Assembly (NCBI GenBank): GCA_021927905.1
Contig: BLLK01000040.1
Location: forward strand, 124,001 to 188,000
Direction: 5' to 3'
Length of the DNA stretch: 64,000 bases
Source: Chaetoceros tenuissimus
Lineage: Eukaryota; Bacillariophyta; Thalassiosirophyceae; Chaetocerotales; Chaetocerotaceae
Shown here: in pieces, positions 24,478-36,026 of the stretch
Layout of the letters: each line of letters opens with the position of its first letter
Position numbering within the stretch: position 1 is the first letter of the stretch
The notes under the pieces: generated by a model
Seen by the model: only the letters and a program-made list of their open reading frames with translations
Databases searched by the model: none
Told to the model about the DNA's origin: nothing
Translations under genes and position numbers: made by a program

Positions 24478-25133
24478 GTAAAAGCGTTTTATCTCTTTGT
24501 ACGTACTAAAGAACAAACCTATTCTAAATTTTTTCTGCCAAAAAAAGAAAAAGAGGAGATCCGAATGCAGAGTCAATGAGAATTTGTACTCTTTAGAGAA
24601 TTAATAAATTATAGGGTACCATATTACATCTGACAAAAATTAAACTGACCTTTTTTCAGTGTTTTTGGTCAAAAATCACAGAGACAAGAATCTGAGAAGT
24701 CACTCTAAATTGAAATAGAGCGTCTTTTAGTTAAAAGCAAAAAAGAGTTACAACAGCGACCAACCTTCACCCCCTTGAAGGATGGGGACCGTCCACCCTA
24801 AATACAAACGCGGTAGCCACTTCCAATCCGGAGTAATTTGTAACATTTTCAAAATTGTAGAAAATTGTAATATATGAATGCATTATTTTTATTTACACTT
24901 TTTCATTATTCGACGCTTACATACAAAAACTTCCTCTCCATCATTTGACTACATTACACACTGTCCATATGCAATAAAATAATGTTTAAATAAAGAAAGA
25001 AGAGAGACAGTTGGTTCTTTGACTTTTGACAGAAAAAATAAAAGAAGTTTAGCATGATGAGGAGATTTTGAAAATTTAAAAATTATTACAAGCTATTTGG
25101 ATCAAAATGAAGAATATGCTATTTCTATTACCC

Positions 25134-26091
25134 TTAGTCTATTGATTCCATCAACGGATTATTCTCAAATGATAGTTGCGTCAAAAGAGCGATTGCTCTA
25201 AAAACATAACCATGTAAATCATGGTCATGTCTCCAGCGATACTGCAAGCAGCGAAAAATTTTTAGTCTACTATTGACTGATTCTTGTCTGGCTCTATATA
25301 TGGATTTAGCTTTTTTCCATTCATGATTTCCTTCTCCTTTTTGACTTACAAAAATACTTTTGTATCCGGCATCTCCTACAGCTTTTTCTCCATACACTGA
25401 AAGAACATTCGCAAGACCCTCTTCACTGAAAATCTTCAAGTCACTTTTTCCAGCAGGAAAAGGACCATTGATCCAAACGATGTTGTCTGAAAAAATTGCA
25501 ACTGCGACCTCATATGTGAGCCCTGCAGTTTTATGTTTATGTGAATAATACTTGGGATCTGGTCTCTTTACTCCATTCCTATCTTCGACATACACTCCTT
25601 CAATGACAAGGTGAGTCCCATCTACTGTGACAGTGAATACTTCACTTTCCACTGTTGCTGTTGTCCTCAAGCCCCAGTTGATCTGTAAAAATGGTTTAGA
25701 AATAGAAACAAGACAGCATAAAAGTATATTAGAGCATACTTACAACTTTGAGCATATGTAATGCCAAAATCCTTGCCATTGCTTTCGTCTTCTCACGAAA
25801 TGTTTTTGAATTGCTTTTCACTGCACGTGCGCATTCATGTTCCACATGATATGTCTTCATCCAATAGAGGCACCAGAAAAAATTGTAGATACTTAGATTC
25901 TCTTCTGATACTTTTTCATGTATCATCGACCAAGCTCTCTGGCAAACAATTGGTCTCACTCCATATGCTGCCTTCCATTCCTCCAACTTGTAGTTTGACA
26001 TGAAATCTTCACGATCTACGTCATGCTCATAATCCATACCCACAACGATAGTCCCTATTCTCACAATTGCATCGACATTGTAAACAACCAT
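25134..26091 (-). CDS. PIF/Harbinger-like DDE transposase
   Basis: Two exons on the minus strand, 25744-26091 and 25134-25682, with a 61-bp intron (GTAAGT...TACAG, phase 0), give 298 residues. Exon 2 has the DDE_Tnp_4-type pattern: TVDGTHLVIEG (first Asp), HKHKTAGLTYEVAVAIFSDN (a Harbinger-like segment), GDAGYKS (second Asp) and RQESVNSRLKIFRCL (Glu). The frame has no stops. It is shorter than most Harbinger transposases, and no N-terminal helix-turn-helix was recognised in exon 1. It lies divergent to the partner gene at 26683, an arrangement known in PIF/Harbinger. ISL2EU-like membership is an alternative. Confidence 0.85.
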
Positions 26092-26682
26092 CGTTTGTTC
26101 AAAGAATTGAATTTGTATCTATTGATTAGTTGAAGTTGGTTACGTTGCTTAGAGCGTCAACAAGTAGTGCAGTAGTGTTCGTTTGAGATTGAGATGCTTC
26201 GTGGTAATGTGCAGAGAAACAAGAAAGAAGCTTTTGTCATATAATGTCTCATCCCATACAAATTTAGCCTTTTGGCGAAAAAATATTGAAAATGAATGTG
26301 CCATATAACTCTTCAGATATGGCTTCTTCAAACAAATCGGCCAGGATCCCTGTAGAACTAGTATAATACTGCAAGGAAATCATGTGTTACTCCGATTGGA
26401 TACTTTTCCCCAAAAGCCTATCGCGAATAAAAAGTGCAAAAACAGCAATAGATCGCAAAAAAAGCACTTATATTTTTGTGGGATTGAGACATTTAATCAG
26501 AATCATCGGAGTTGCCATTGGCTTTTCCATCTGTTTTGCTGTCGACGTTGACATCAACTTGAATCTTTTCTCTTTGAAGATCATAGAGATCCAAAACACA
26601 TATCTTGACACCTTTGCATGAGCATTTGCATACCTTTCTACCCCTGAACCTGTCATAAATATAATTGTAGACAACAAACATC

Positions 26683-27390
26683 ATGCCAAGAACAACTGAG
26701 TGGGGTTCAGCATCCCTCAAAGCCAGCAACAAAAAAGTCGAGAAAGAAATGTTTGATATGTATCTTAAGCTCGGGGAAGACCCGAAAGGTAGGGATGGAA
26801 AACCCATGACTGCTGATGAGTTCCATGGAGCATCTGCAAATTGGAAGCAGTACAATTCCACATCTTTTCGCAGTGCATTCAAAAGGGTACAGAATTTGGT
26901 TGGTAAGTCTGTGTAATTTCTTTATCTTTATTTGATTTCTTTTCATGATCTAAACATCGTTTTATACAGCCAAAGGGATCCAGGAGTATCCTAGCGAGGA
27001 GAAGGAAGTGAAAGCTCCAACAAAGACCAAACCTTTTACTTCTTCCTCATCTGCTCAAGCTCCTCCTGCTGAGGAATATGAAGCTGATTTTGAAGAGGAA
27101 GAAAGTTCTGACTCCACAAATGAACTTCTCTTTGGAACCAACGAAGGCCAAGTTACTCTCCCATTGCTCTGGTGTCAAGTCACCCATCCTCCACAGGGTG
27201 ATGACAACCGGAGAACGAAGCGAGTGCATATTCTTATGCAAATGCTCTCTGGAACTGACGCGAAAACAGGATATGCTATCAGCAACGAGCCAAAGAGCAA
27301 TGAACTTGTGTTTGCCCTCCAGAAGGACAACGAAGAAGTCATGTGGGGTGATGCTGGTAGAGTCATCATCGAGGACCACTTTGCAGCACA
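26683..27390 (+). pseudogene. Partner protein of the Harbinger-like element, copy A, truncated
   Basis: Identical in layout to the intact gene in copy B: exon 1 26683-26902, intron 26903-26969 and exon 2 from 26970. After VIIED(H)FAA at 27390 the reading continues into a LINE fragment on the wrong strand and ends at 27647. About 220 C-terminal codons are lost. Confidence 0.85.
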
Positions 27391-27596
27391 CTTCTTTCCT
27401 TCCTCAATTTTGTCTTTATTGTTGACATACACCACCAGTGCAACTGGTGCCCAAGCCCACTTCTTTCTTTTATGTGCAGACTCAAACCTGCTTCCATCCT
27501 TTGAAGCTTCTTTGTTTGCAATTTCCCAGATTTTACCACTAACATTTGGAATATTCACAACCTGCCATGAAGTTTCACATGTTTTGTTTGTTTCCT
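27388..27596 (-). repeat. Displaced 209-bp LINE 5'-end fragment
   Basis: Matches 23481-23689, the 5' end of the LINE including the start of ORF1, with one substitution noticed (GGAATATTC for GGATTATTC). It sits exactly at the break of copy A, with a few bases of shared sequence (ACA) at the left joint. Confidence 0.9.
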
Positions 27597-28084
27597 GTGT
27601 CTATCTTCAACAGAATGCAATTCGTGACGTGTACTTTGTACATGGCTAGATTTGGCATAGTGGCTATTCTCCTTGTGTGTTGCTACTCTACGACCCTGTA
27701 GACATGGCCAGAGTGAGCATTTCTTTGTCAACTAGCGTAGATCAACGCAATAGGTTAAAGTGGTAAACTAATATGGTGTGAAACTTGGATATTAGTCTTA
27801 ATGCTATGCTATTGAGTGGTGCGACATTGCTAGTCGCCTCGCCTGGGTGGGATGGTGGGATTTTTTAATTCCCTTTTACTATTATGTATTGTCTAAACTC
27901 AAGTTTAGATTTTCACGTGGTTAACAAAAGAAACTGAGGTGAACAAGGAGTTGTTGGGTATGTTGCTGTTGAGATAGCACCTGATATGTGTCTATCTTCA
28001 ACAGAATGCAATTCGTGACGTGTACTTTGTACATGGCTAGATTTGGCATAGTGGCTATTCTCCTTGTGTGTTGCTACTCTACGA
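27596..28084. repeat. Pair of 98-bp direct repeats around a 293-bp core
   Basis: 27596-27693 and 27987-28084 are the same sequence (TGTGTCTATCTTCAACAG ... CTACTCTACGA), 391 bp apart. The core has no coding capacity. The shape resembles a very small LTR element or a partially duplicated LTR, but no primer-binding site, TG...CA ends or target duplication could be shown. The right repeat ends exactly where the second copy of the Copia segment begins. Confidence 0.8.
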
Positions 28085-28840
28085 AGACACTGTACAATAT
28101 TTTCCAAATAGAGTAACAATCCCACAGTTGTCCAATGAATCTCTTCTTCTAAAATCTGCATTAGACATGCTTGAATTACTGAAGGACCTAATGCCAGCTA
28201 TGCCAGCACCCCTGACAAGAGGGGGCTAAACATCATCCCCTGCACAAGTTCTGAGGGTGGTGTAACCAACCCCACTTTCACAGGAGGATTCAACTCAACA
28301 TCCGGACAAAGTTCCGAGGGTTGAGTCTCAACATTCTCCACAACCATCTGTTAGTCCAAAGCAACAGCCAACACCAATTCCCATTACACAAGATGATGAT
28401 TACACTCCATCTCAGCGTTTGCATTGCTACAATACCAGAAATAAATTTTCCAGGCATGCATTTATACATCTCCTTCAACAACAACCCTCAGAGCCATCTG
28501 ATATGTTTTTTATGCCAACAGTGCATCATATCTTCAATGAAATTACTGGAAAAAAGGAAACATTGGACACACTCCTTGCTGCAAAATTTCATGACATCTA
28601 TAATAGATCCCTTTCCAATGAGTTAGGTTGTCTCACTGAAGGTATCCATGATATCAAAGGTACACAAACCATGGTCTTCATACACAAAGATCAAGTCCCA
28701 GTTGGAAGAGTAGCAACCTATCTCAATCCTGTATGTGATTATAGACCCAAAAAAACTGATCCACATCAAGTTCAATTAACAGTGGGTGGAGATAATTACC
28801 ATACCCTTTTGATGCAAGTTCTCCAGCGGTGGGATTAACT
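28085..28840 (+). pseudogene. Copia-2 post-integrase segment, copy B
   Basis: A near-identical duplicate of 23709-24477, starting at AGACACTGTACAATATT. Differences are few, for example three bases missing in CCAGGCATGC compared with CCAGGCAAAATGC. It leads directly into the left TIR at 28841. Confidence 0.9.
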
Positions 28841-29496
28841 GGAACTTCCGGTAAAAGCGTTTTATCTCTTTGTACGTACTAAAGAACAAACCTATTCTAA
28901 ATTTTTTCTGCCAAAAAAAGAAAAAGAGGAGATCCGAATGCAGAGTCAACGAGAATTTGTACTCTTTAGAGAATTAATAAATTATAGGGTACCATATTAC
29001 ATCTGACAAAAATTAAACTGACCTTTTTTCAGTGTTTTTGGTCAAAAATCACAGAGACAAGAATCTGAGAAGTCACTCTAAATTGAAATAGAGCGTCTTT
29101 TAGTTAAAAGCAAAAAAGAGTTACAACAGCGACCAACCTTCACCCCCTTGAAGGATGGGGACCGTCCACCCTAAATACAAACGCGGTAGCCACTTCCAAT
29201 CCGGAGTAATTTGTAACATTTTCAAAATTGTAATATATGAATGCATTATTTTTATTTACACTTTTTCATTATTCGACGCTTACATACAAAAACTTCCTCT
29301 CCATCATTTGACTACATTACACACTGTCCATATGCAATAAAATAATGTTTAAATAAAGAAAGAAGAGAGACAGTTGGTTCTTTGACTTTTGACAGAAAAA
29401 ATAAAAGAAGTTTAGCATGATGAGGAGATTTTGAAAATTTAAAAATTATTACAAGCTATTTGGATCAAAATGAAGAATATGCTATTTCTATTACCC

Positions 29497-29895
29497 TTAG
29501 TCTATTGATTCCATCAACGGATTATTCTCAAATGATAGTTGCGTCAAAAGAGCGATTGCTCTAAAAACATAACCATGTAAATCATGGTCATGTCTCCAGC
29601 GATCCTGCAAGCAGCGAAAAATTTTTAGTCTTCTATTGACTGATTCTTGTCTGGCTCTATATATCGATTTAGCTTTTTTCCATTCATGATTTCCTTCTCC
29701 TTTTTGACTTACAAAAATACTTTTGTATCCAGCATCTCCTACAGCTTTTTCTCCATACACTGAAAGAACATTCGCAAGACCCTCTTCACTGAAAATCTTC
29801 AAGTCACTTTTTCCAGCAGGAAAAGGACCATTGATCCAAACAATGTTGTCTGAAAAAATTGCAACTGCGACCTCATATGTGAGCCCTGCAGTTGA
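29497..29895 (-). pseudogene. Harbinger-like transposase, copy B, N-terminal half deleted
   Basis: Keeps TAGLTYEVAVAIFSDN, the GDAGY motif and RQESVNRRLKIF but lacks the first catalytic Asp (DGTH) and exon 1. At about 29895 the sequence jumps to an inverted piece that in copy A lies upstream of the transposase. Confidence 0.9.
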
Positions 29896-29906
29896 TCGCA
29901 AAAAAA

Positions 29907-30106
29907 GCACTTTTTATTCGCGATAGGCTTTTGGGGAAAAGTATCCAATCGGAGTAACACATGATTTCCTTGCAGTATTATACTAGTTCTACAGGGATCC
30001 TGGCCGATTTGTTTGAAGAAGCCATATCTGAAGAGTTATATGGCACATTCATTTTCAATATTTTTTCGCGAAAAATCATTTTTTCGCCAAAAGGCTAAAT
30101 TTGTAT
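29907..30106. repeat. Segment inverted relative to copy A
   Basis: 29907-30069 is the reverse complement of 26275-26437, and 30082-30106 is the reverse complement of about 26256-26280. The deleted intervening part of copy A (about 25540-26255) held the transposase start. Confidence 0.88.
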
Positions 30107-30317
30107 ATTTTTGTGGGATTGAGACATTTAATCAGAATCATCGGAGTTGCCATTGGCTTTTCCATCTGTTTTGCTGTCGACGTTGACATCAACTTGAATC
30201 TTTTCTCTTTGAAGATCATAGAGATCCAAAACACATATCTTGACACCTTTGCATGAGCATTTGCATACCTTTCTACCCCTGAACCTGTCATAAATATAAT
30301 TGTAGACAACAAACATC

Positions 30318-31689
30318 ATGCCAAGAACAACTGAGTGGGGTTCAGCATCCCTCAAAGCCAGCAACAAAAAAGTCGAGAAAGAAATGTTTGATATGTATCT
30401 TAAGCTCGGGGAAGACCCGAAAGGTAGGGATGGAAAACCCATGACTGCTGATGAGTTCCATGGAGCATCTGCAAATTGGAAGCAGTACAATTCCACATCT
30501 TTTCGCAGTGCATTCAAAAGGGTACAGAATTTGGTTGGTAAGTCTGTGTAATTTCTTTATCTTTATTTGATTTCTTTTCATGATCTAAACATCGTTTTAT
30601 ACAGCCAAAGGGATCCAGGAGTATCCTAGCGAGGAGAAGGAAGTGAAAGCTCCAACAAAGACCAAACCTTTTACTTCTTCCTCATCTGCTCAAGCTCCTC
30701 CTGCTGAGGAATATGAAGCTGATTTTGAAGAGGAAGAAAGTTCTGACTCCACAAATGAACTTCTCTTTGGAACCAACGAAGGCCAAGTTACTCTCCCATT
30801 GCTCTGGTGTCAAGTCACCCATCCTCCACAGGGTGATGACAACCGGAGAACGAAGCGAGTGCATATTCTTATGCAAATGCTCTCTGGAACTGATGCGAAA
30901 ACAGGATATGCTATCAGCAACGAGCCAAAGAGCAATGAACTTGTGTTTGCCCTCCAGAAGGACAACGAAGAAGTCATGTGGGGTGATGCTGGTAGAGTCA
31001 TCATCGAGGACCGCTTTGCAGCAGAGTCCATGAAGATGCATTCCGCTGAAGCCACCAACAACTTCACGGAGATTCCAAAACAAGAACAGAGACTCGTATT
31101 TCCCTTCATTTTGGATCGTGTTTTACAAAAGAAACCTTTCTATGTGAAAGTGAATGACGGCCCTGCAGGCAACTACCTTGGCCTCTATGTTGTTGCCAAA
31201 GTTGATTGGGACGACAAGGAGGCGGCATCTGCTGGAGATGACTTCTATGAAGTCAAATCTCCCTTGGGCAATAACAAAACTGCAAATTTTTATCACAACA
31301 AAAGTTCTGTAACTCCGTCAAAGCCTGCTGCTTCTGCATTTCGTGGCCAGTCCTCTGCTGCTTCCTCGGAGAATGATCTATCGGATCTTGACTCTCGCAT
31401 GCTCCAAGCTCTCCTTCGTAAATTGAATATTCAACATGAAGACATCATGTTTGATGATTCAATTGCGAAGACTTCAAACATCACTCCAAGATCTGTGAAA
31501 CAAAAGAAGAAATCAGTAGCAGCAAAGAAGCCTGTGCCTGGAACCAATTTAGTCAATCATTTTTTGAACTCAATTCCTTCCTCCCTTGGTAAGAAAACCC
31601 AAGCTACAGAAGCTACAAGTGGCGATGAGGATGGTCTTTCGTATGAAGAAGATGATGAAAGTGTTCAGGAAGTCTACAGAGACGATTAG
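30318..31689 (+). CDS. Partner (accessory) protein of the Harbinger-like element
   Basis: Exon 1 30318-30537, intron 30538-30604 (GTAAGT...TACAG, phase 1) and exon 2 30605-31689 give 434 residues. The N-terminus has WGSASLKASNKKVEKEMFDM and a YNSTSFRSAFKRVQNLV segment, basic and possibly helical. A long acidic/Ser-rich stretch follows (EYEADFEEEESSDS), then a globular part with LPLLWCQVTHPP, RTKRVHILMQMLSG and KKPFYVKVNDGPAGNYLGLY, and a basic plus acidic tail. No family was recognised. The divergent position next to a Harbinger-type transposase suggests the role of the usual second protein (DNA binding or nuclear import of the transposase), but no Myb/SANT motif is obvious. It is intact only in copy B. 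Confidence 0.75.
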
Positions 31690-31886
31690 ACGAAAATGTC
31701 ATGATGTATGTTTGTAGGAAGCTTATTTGTGTGTGAAATATTGTAATGTATATATATTTTGCTATGGACACAATTATATAAAATAAAGTATTGTAAATAT
31801 GATCTCATTATTATTTTATTCTTTCAAATCATTTTTTATTTTTTTTGAGAATTGTTTTTACATTAACGGCTTTTACCGGAAGTTCC

Positions 31887-33239
31887 GGATGCAAAATTAA
31901 TATTCACTAGAACCATTTCCACCAACAACGCAAGATTCATGTCCATCGATATTAAAGATTTTTCCTAAATAATCCAATGCAATGATATGAATATGCACGA
32001 ATTCCAGTACGGTGGATTCCTTAAGACATAATGGAAAAATACAGTTTGCAAGGAAAAATGTACAATGTCTATGTTGAAATTTGAAAGGGAATGTATGGAT
32101 TAAAGCAAGCTGCACATATTGCATATGACAGACTCGTTGAATATTTACGTCCTCACAGATATGCTCCCTCCAGAACCAACCCAAGTTTATGGAAACATGA
32201 ATCCAAAAAAGTGTACTTTGTATTATGTGCGGATGATATACCTGTAAAAAACAAGTGCAACATCTGCTGGATGTACTACAGCAACAGTATCCAATTCAAT
32301 ATGACTGGTTGGGAAATGGGCTGATGTTAGACATGCATTATGACGAAGGCTATGTCAACCTGTGGATGAAGGGATACATCAATCATGTTCCTCACAAGTT
32401 CCAACACCAAGATCCAAAGCAACCCCAACACTGTTCACACCCATATCAAGAAATTTGATATGGTGCAAAAATTCAATATGTGGATGCACTGGACAAAAGT
32501 CCTTTATTATCCAAAGCTGCAAAGCAAGAAATACAGGCTATTGCTGGATCAATGCACTTGACTCTACATTACTCCCAGCTTTATATCAACAATCCAAGCC
32601 AACAGAAACTACCAAAAAATTAGCCATACATCTATTGGACTATGTGGCTACATATCCTGATGCTGTCATTTGATTCAAGCGCAGTGACATGATTCTTTAT
32701 ATCCACTCTGACTTCCTAAGGCACGCAATCAAATTGCAGGATATTATTTTAAGTGACAATGTACAAGATGGTGAGGACCCACAAATCAATGGTGCTGAAC
32801 TCCTCGAATGCAAAAAAACTTGATCCAGTTGCAAGCTCATCATCCAAATCTGAAACAGGTGGATTGTATAGCAATGCACAGAATGGTGTACCAATGCAAA
32901 ATAATCTCGAGTTTTTAGACCACCCATAACCCAATGATGGAACCCCTCTAGTGACAGACAATGCTTTTTCTCATGGTCTCCTAACAAAACTTATGAAACC
33001 AAAACAAGCAAAAGCATGGGACATGAGATACCATTGGCTTGAAGATTGGATTCAACAAAAGCAGTTCAAACTTATTTGGAGAAAAGGTATCGAACATTTA
33101 GCTGATTATTTTACTAAACATCACCATCCAACAGTGCACCAGAAGATGAGATACAAATATTTGCAACAAATCAATGCAATGATTGACCAGCCATGGCCTT
33201 CAATCTGTAACCAACTTCCACACATGCTCCTAGCGAGGG
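31887..33239 (+). pseudogene. Copia-2 reverse transcriptase and RNase H, decayed
   Basis: Resumes after the transposon with DAKLIFTRTIS..NARFMSIDIKDF, then MYGLKQAAHIAYDRLVEYL (about 32091), CADDIP near the catalytic position, and the RNase H end AWDMRYHWLEDWIQQKQFKL (about 33013) with HLADYFTKHHHP. Multiple frameshifts and stops are present. This tract is single copy: the tandem duplication did not include it. Confidence 0.85.
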
Positions 33240-33419
33240 TGTGTGATAAACGCCAGCTCCAACTGGCTAGCAACCTAGCCGCATACATGACAAGCTATTT
33301 ACCTATTACTCAAGATTCAGCATTTCTGTTGCTCTCCTGATCTCATCTGTTTCACTAGTTTATTTAAGTTGCTAATTACTTAGTAGCAATTACCTCAACA
33401 AATTCACTAGTCTACAACA
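33240..33419 (+). repeat. 3' LTR-like end of Copia-2
   Basis: Similar to 16166-16317 in ordered blocks and ending CTACAACA like it. The start is uncertain. The similarity is clearly lower than in Copia-1, showing an old insertion. Confidence 0.65.
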
Positions 33420-33719
33420 CCTTCTTACTAACACATTCATCATGCATGACATTGCATATTTGTCTTCATGACAGGTTTTTTTTCTCTATTTGTCACTTTC
33501 TACATACTTTCTACCCTTAGCTAAACTTGTAGGATGTCTATTCACTTGTTTTGTTTATTGCTTGAAGTCATATGAATGTCTAGGACAACCTTGTGTCAAA
33601 CATGCAATAAAAGGCACAGTGTCAAACTGTGGCTCATTCATTCAAAGTGACATCTACTCCATGTGGAAGAAGTGCTCACACAAGCTGAATTTAATACAAT
33701 CCAAGGAATACTCAAAGTA
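33420..33719. other. Spacer, no gene seen
   Basis: AT-rich sequence between two Copia remnants with no supported feature. Confidence 0.4.
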
Positions 33720-35149
33720 ACTTAACCAATGCAACCAGATACACTTACTACACCAGCTGGAACAACAGCAGCTCAAATTCTTTCCCTTGAGAGAACTTAT
33801 CAAGAATCTTGCAATCTATTTGACAGATTCAAGATTCACTTGAGTAAAGCTTGCTCTCTTGTCTCACTACTCAGCAATTGAACCTATCAATTTGAGTCCA
33901 TTTATCAATGAGCAAACTTAGTCACTTGATAGAAACTTGAGAGAAGTTCTTGCTTATTAAGCAGCAACTTACACTTAAAGTGACGAGCACATGTCCTCTC
34001 ATCAGATAAATATCAATGATTTTTTCTAAAATCATTGTAACCCAATTGCAGATATCTGGCCCAGTGAGTGATGCCTGGAAGATAGATGAGGTTTTGTACC
34101 TTATTGACAAGACATGGCATGTTACAGAAGAGATCATACACTAGAAGAAGAAACTTCACAACAAGTTATTTAGTAGACTACTTTCATGAGAGTCACAAAA
34201 TTCTCTTGAACATCCTCACTATCCAGTTGCTAGTACCTTCCAAGAAACTCTTGTCATGCAAGCAAAATTCTCTAACATGGATGTTGCAGCATCCCAAACC
34301 AAAATTTGTCCAAATGATTATCACAAGGCAAGCAAAAATCAAATTTTTAGTTTTTTTACTCAAAATTGAATGGACCAATAATCTCAAATGATAAATGGCA
34401 AAAATACAGGATAAGAATTGTCAGATGTTTTGCAAAGTGATGATAATTGTTACATAATTCAAGCTTTGTCTAGTTCTTGTTTCGACGCATTTGGTATCCA
34501 CTTGTGTTGAAAGCACGCAATGTTCCTTGGTTTGTCATCAATCTGATTTTCCCAGCTTTTCCTGACGTTCTCCTATTTGCCCTACGTCTTTTGGAGTTCA
34601 AAGGGTGTCTATTAGAAACATAGAAACTTCTCCCAATATGATTGGCTCTTGATTTATTTGTATACTATGTAATACATACAGAACATTTGTTTCTGTTGGT
34701 AGTGTGAAAACAAGGAACGGAGGATGGAAGGACATAATAATAGGGATAAAGGATCGGACCAAAAATCCAATAATCATAAAAGCCCTTATTGCTACACTTG
34801 AGCTTGCAACCATAAGTCTTCAGAATGCAAAAATAAGGCTCAGGGACATAAGGATGAAGCTACAAGGGCAATCACATGGGTGGTAGTACCAACGTTTTCA
34901 GTCAAGTCAACATTTCCTCCATGTTCATGTTGTTGACACTGTTCAACTTTTTGAACATAATATTACCATTCTGTCTACCTCTACTGAGCATCATTTTTGC
35001 AAGTCTGTCAAAGATATTCTCATTCTATTGAAGCAAAAATTGAATCAACTTCCTTTTCTCTAATTTGGATCTGATACTCACAATGCATTTGAGTCAATTA
35101 CCAATCTTCTTCAAAGAGCTCTCCCCCTCCATCATCTCCAAAGATATCT

Positions 35150-35195
35150 CCTTTTCCTTCTCCTTCTCCTTCTCCTTCTCCTTCTCCTTCTGAAG
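35150..35195. repeat. (CTTCTC)n microsatellite
   Basis: About seven CTTCTC-type units inside the Copia remnant, coding Ser-Pro repeats in one frame. Probably slippage in a linker region. Confidence 0.85.
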
Positions 35196-35350
35196 TCAAG
35201 TCATCATCATCTCCTTCATCAGTCAAGTCTCCAGCATCTCCTCCAGCAGGTTCATCTTTACTTTCTCCAGCAGTTCCTTAAGTTGAGATACAAAAACATG
35301 CTTGTCCTTTTCCTTTGGTAGTTAACATTGATAAGAACACCACAGCTCTG

Positions 35351-36026
35351 AGGGTCGTTCCCAACAACCATCTCGTGTGATGATATCATCACGATATTAT
35401 CCGTATTGGACCATCTCCCGTGATGTTTGGTTCATCACAACTCAAAATTTGCAGCCCCTCAAACAACTCAAGGGTCTGAAATTACATCAAGTATCAAAAT
35501 GTGTGAAACATCATATGTTACACGAGTGCGATACTACAAAACAACTACTCGTGCAATTGTTATTATTCAAAACTACATGTGCATGCATATTTCTTTCCAA
35601 GACATCTACAAAGGATGATGACTTGGATGGTGCTATTGAAGGAAATAGTACAATTGTGCAATTGAAGGAGAAGGGGTCAGCCGTTCACATATGTTGCATC
35701 GCTCCATCATCCAAAAACATAAAAAATAAGAGAAGATACAAAGCAAGAAAGAACAAAGTGAATAGTATGTCAAATATATATTTTGCGTGTGTATTAGAAT
35801 TTTTGTGAGTTTGTTGAATTTGAGTGGTTCACATGTAATTGAGTGATTACAGATTGGTTTTTGGATTTGCCAAAATGGTGATGGTACCATCACATGAAAA
35901 AAAATCATCACGACCATCACGCGTGATGATTTCATCACCATTTTTATCCCTATAGGGTCAGCAAATGGGGACTCATTACCTGATTGGTGATGGTCGTGAT
36001 GGTTGTGATGGTTGCTGGGAATGACC
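35351..36026. mobile_element. MITE-like element, about 0.68 kb
   Basis: The left end AGGGTCGTTCCCAACAACCA (35351) and the right end are inverted copies with a few mismatches (right end, reversed: AGGGTCATTCCCAGCAACCA). Internal short palindromes built on CATCACG/CGTGATG fill both subterminal regions. No transposase is encoded, and a target duplication was not evident. It lies inside the Copia remnant. Confidence 0.75.

Larger units (their letters stand above)
24478..27390. mobile_element. Harbinger-like DNA transposon, copy A (right end lost)
   Basis: The left terminus GGAACTTCCGGTAAAAGC (24478-24495) is the same as in copy B, and its reverse complement ends copy B at 31869-31886. Copy A has an intact minus-strand transposase (25134-26091) and, divergently, the start of the partner gene (26683-27390), which is cut at 27390 by a duplication junction. 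The right TIR is absent. Confidence 0.85.
28841..31886. mobile_element. Harbinger-like DNA transposon, copy B (both TIRs present)
   Basis: Bounded by an 18-bp inverted repeat, GGAACTTCCGGTAAAAGC at 28841-28858 and its reverse complement at 31869-31886. The Copia frame is continuous across it (PAVGLT before, DAKLIF after). No clear target duplication remains. The transposase is reduced to its 3' end (29497-29895) because of a rearrangement, while the partner gene (30318-31689) is intact. Confidence 0.88.
16166..33419 (+). mobile_element. Old Copia element (Copia-2) expanded by nested insertions and a tandem duplication
   Basis: LTR-like ends at about 16166-16317 and 33240-33419 share a run of similar blocks (TACATGACAAGCTATTTAC, CTCCTGATCTCATCTGTTT, GCTAATTACT, ending CTACAACA). 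Between them the Copia order can be followed: Gag (16400-17330), integrase (17920-18654), post-integrase (23717-24477), RT and RNase H (31887-33239). Insertions separate these parts: a LINE at 18655-23699, and a Harbinger-like transposon whose surroundings were duplicated (24478-31886). The coding parts hold many stops and frameshifts. No clear 5-bp target duplication was found, so the outer limits are approximate. Confidence 0.8.

Noticed and set aside
26500-26882. Minus-strand frame opposite the partner gene (also at 30128-30517)
   Set aside because: It overlaps the well-supported plus-strand exon and is duplicated with it. It has no independent protein signature.
16160-33425. Search for a 5-bp target duplication around Copia-2
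   Set aside because: The bases before about 16166 and after 33419 do not match. The ends may be eroded or misplaced.
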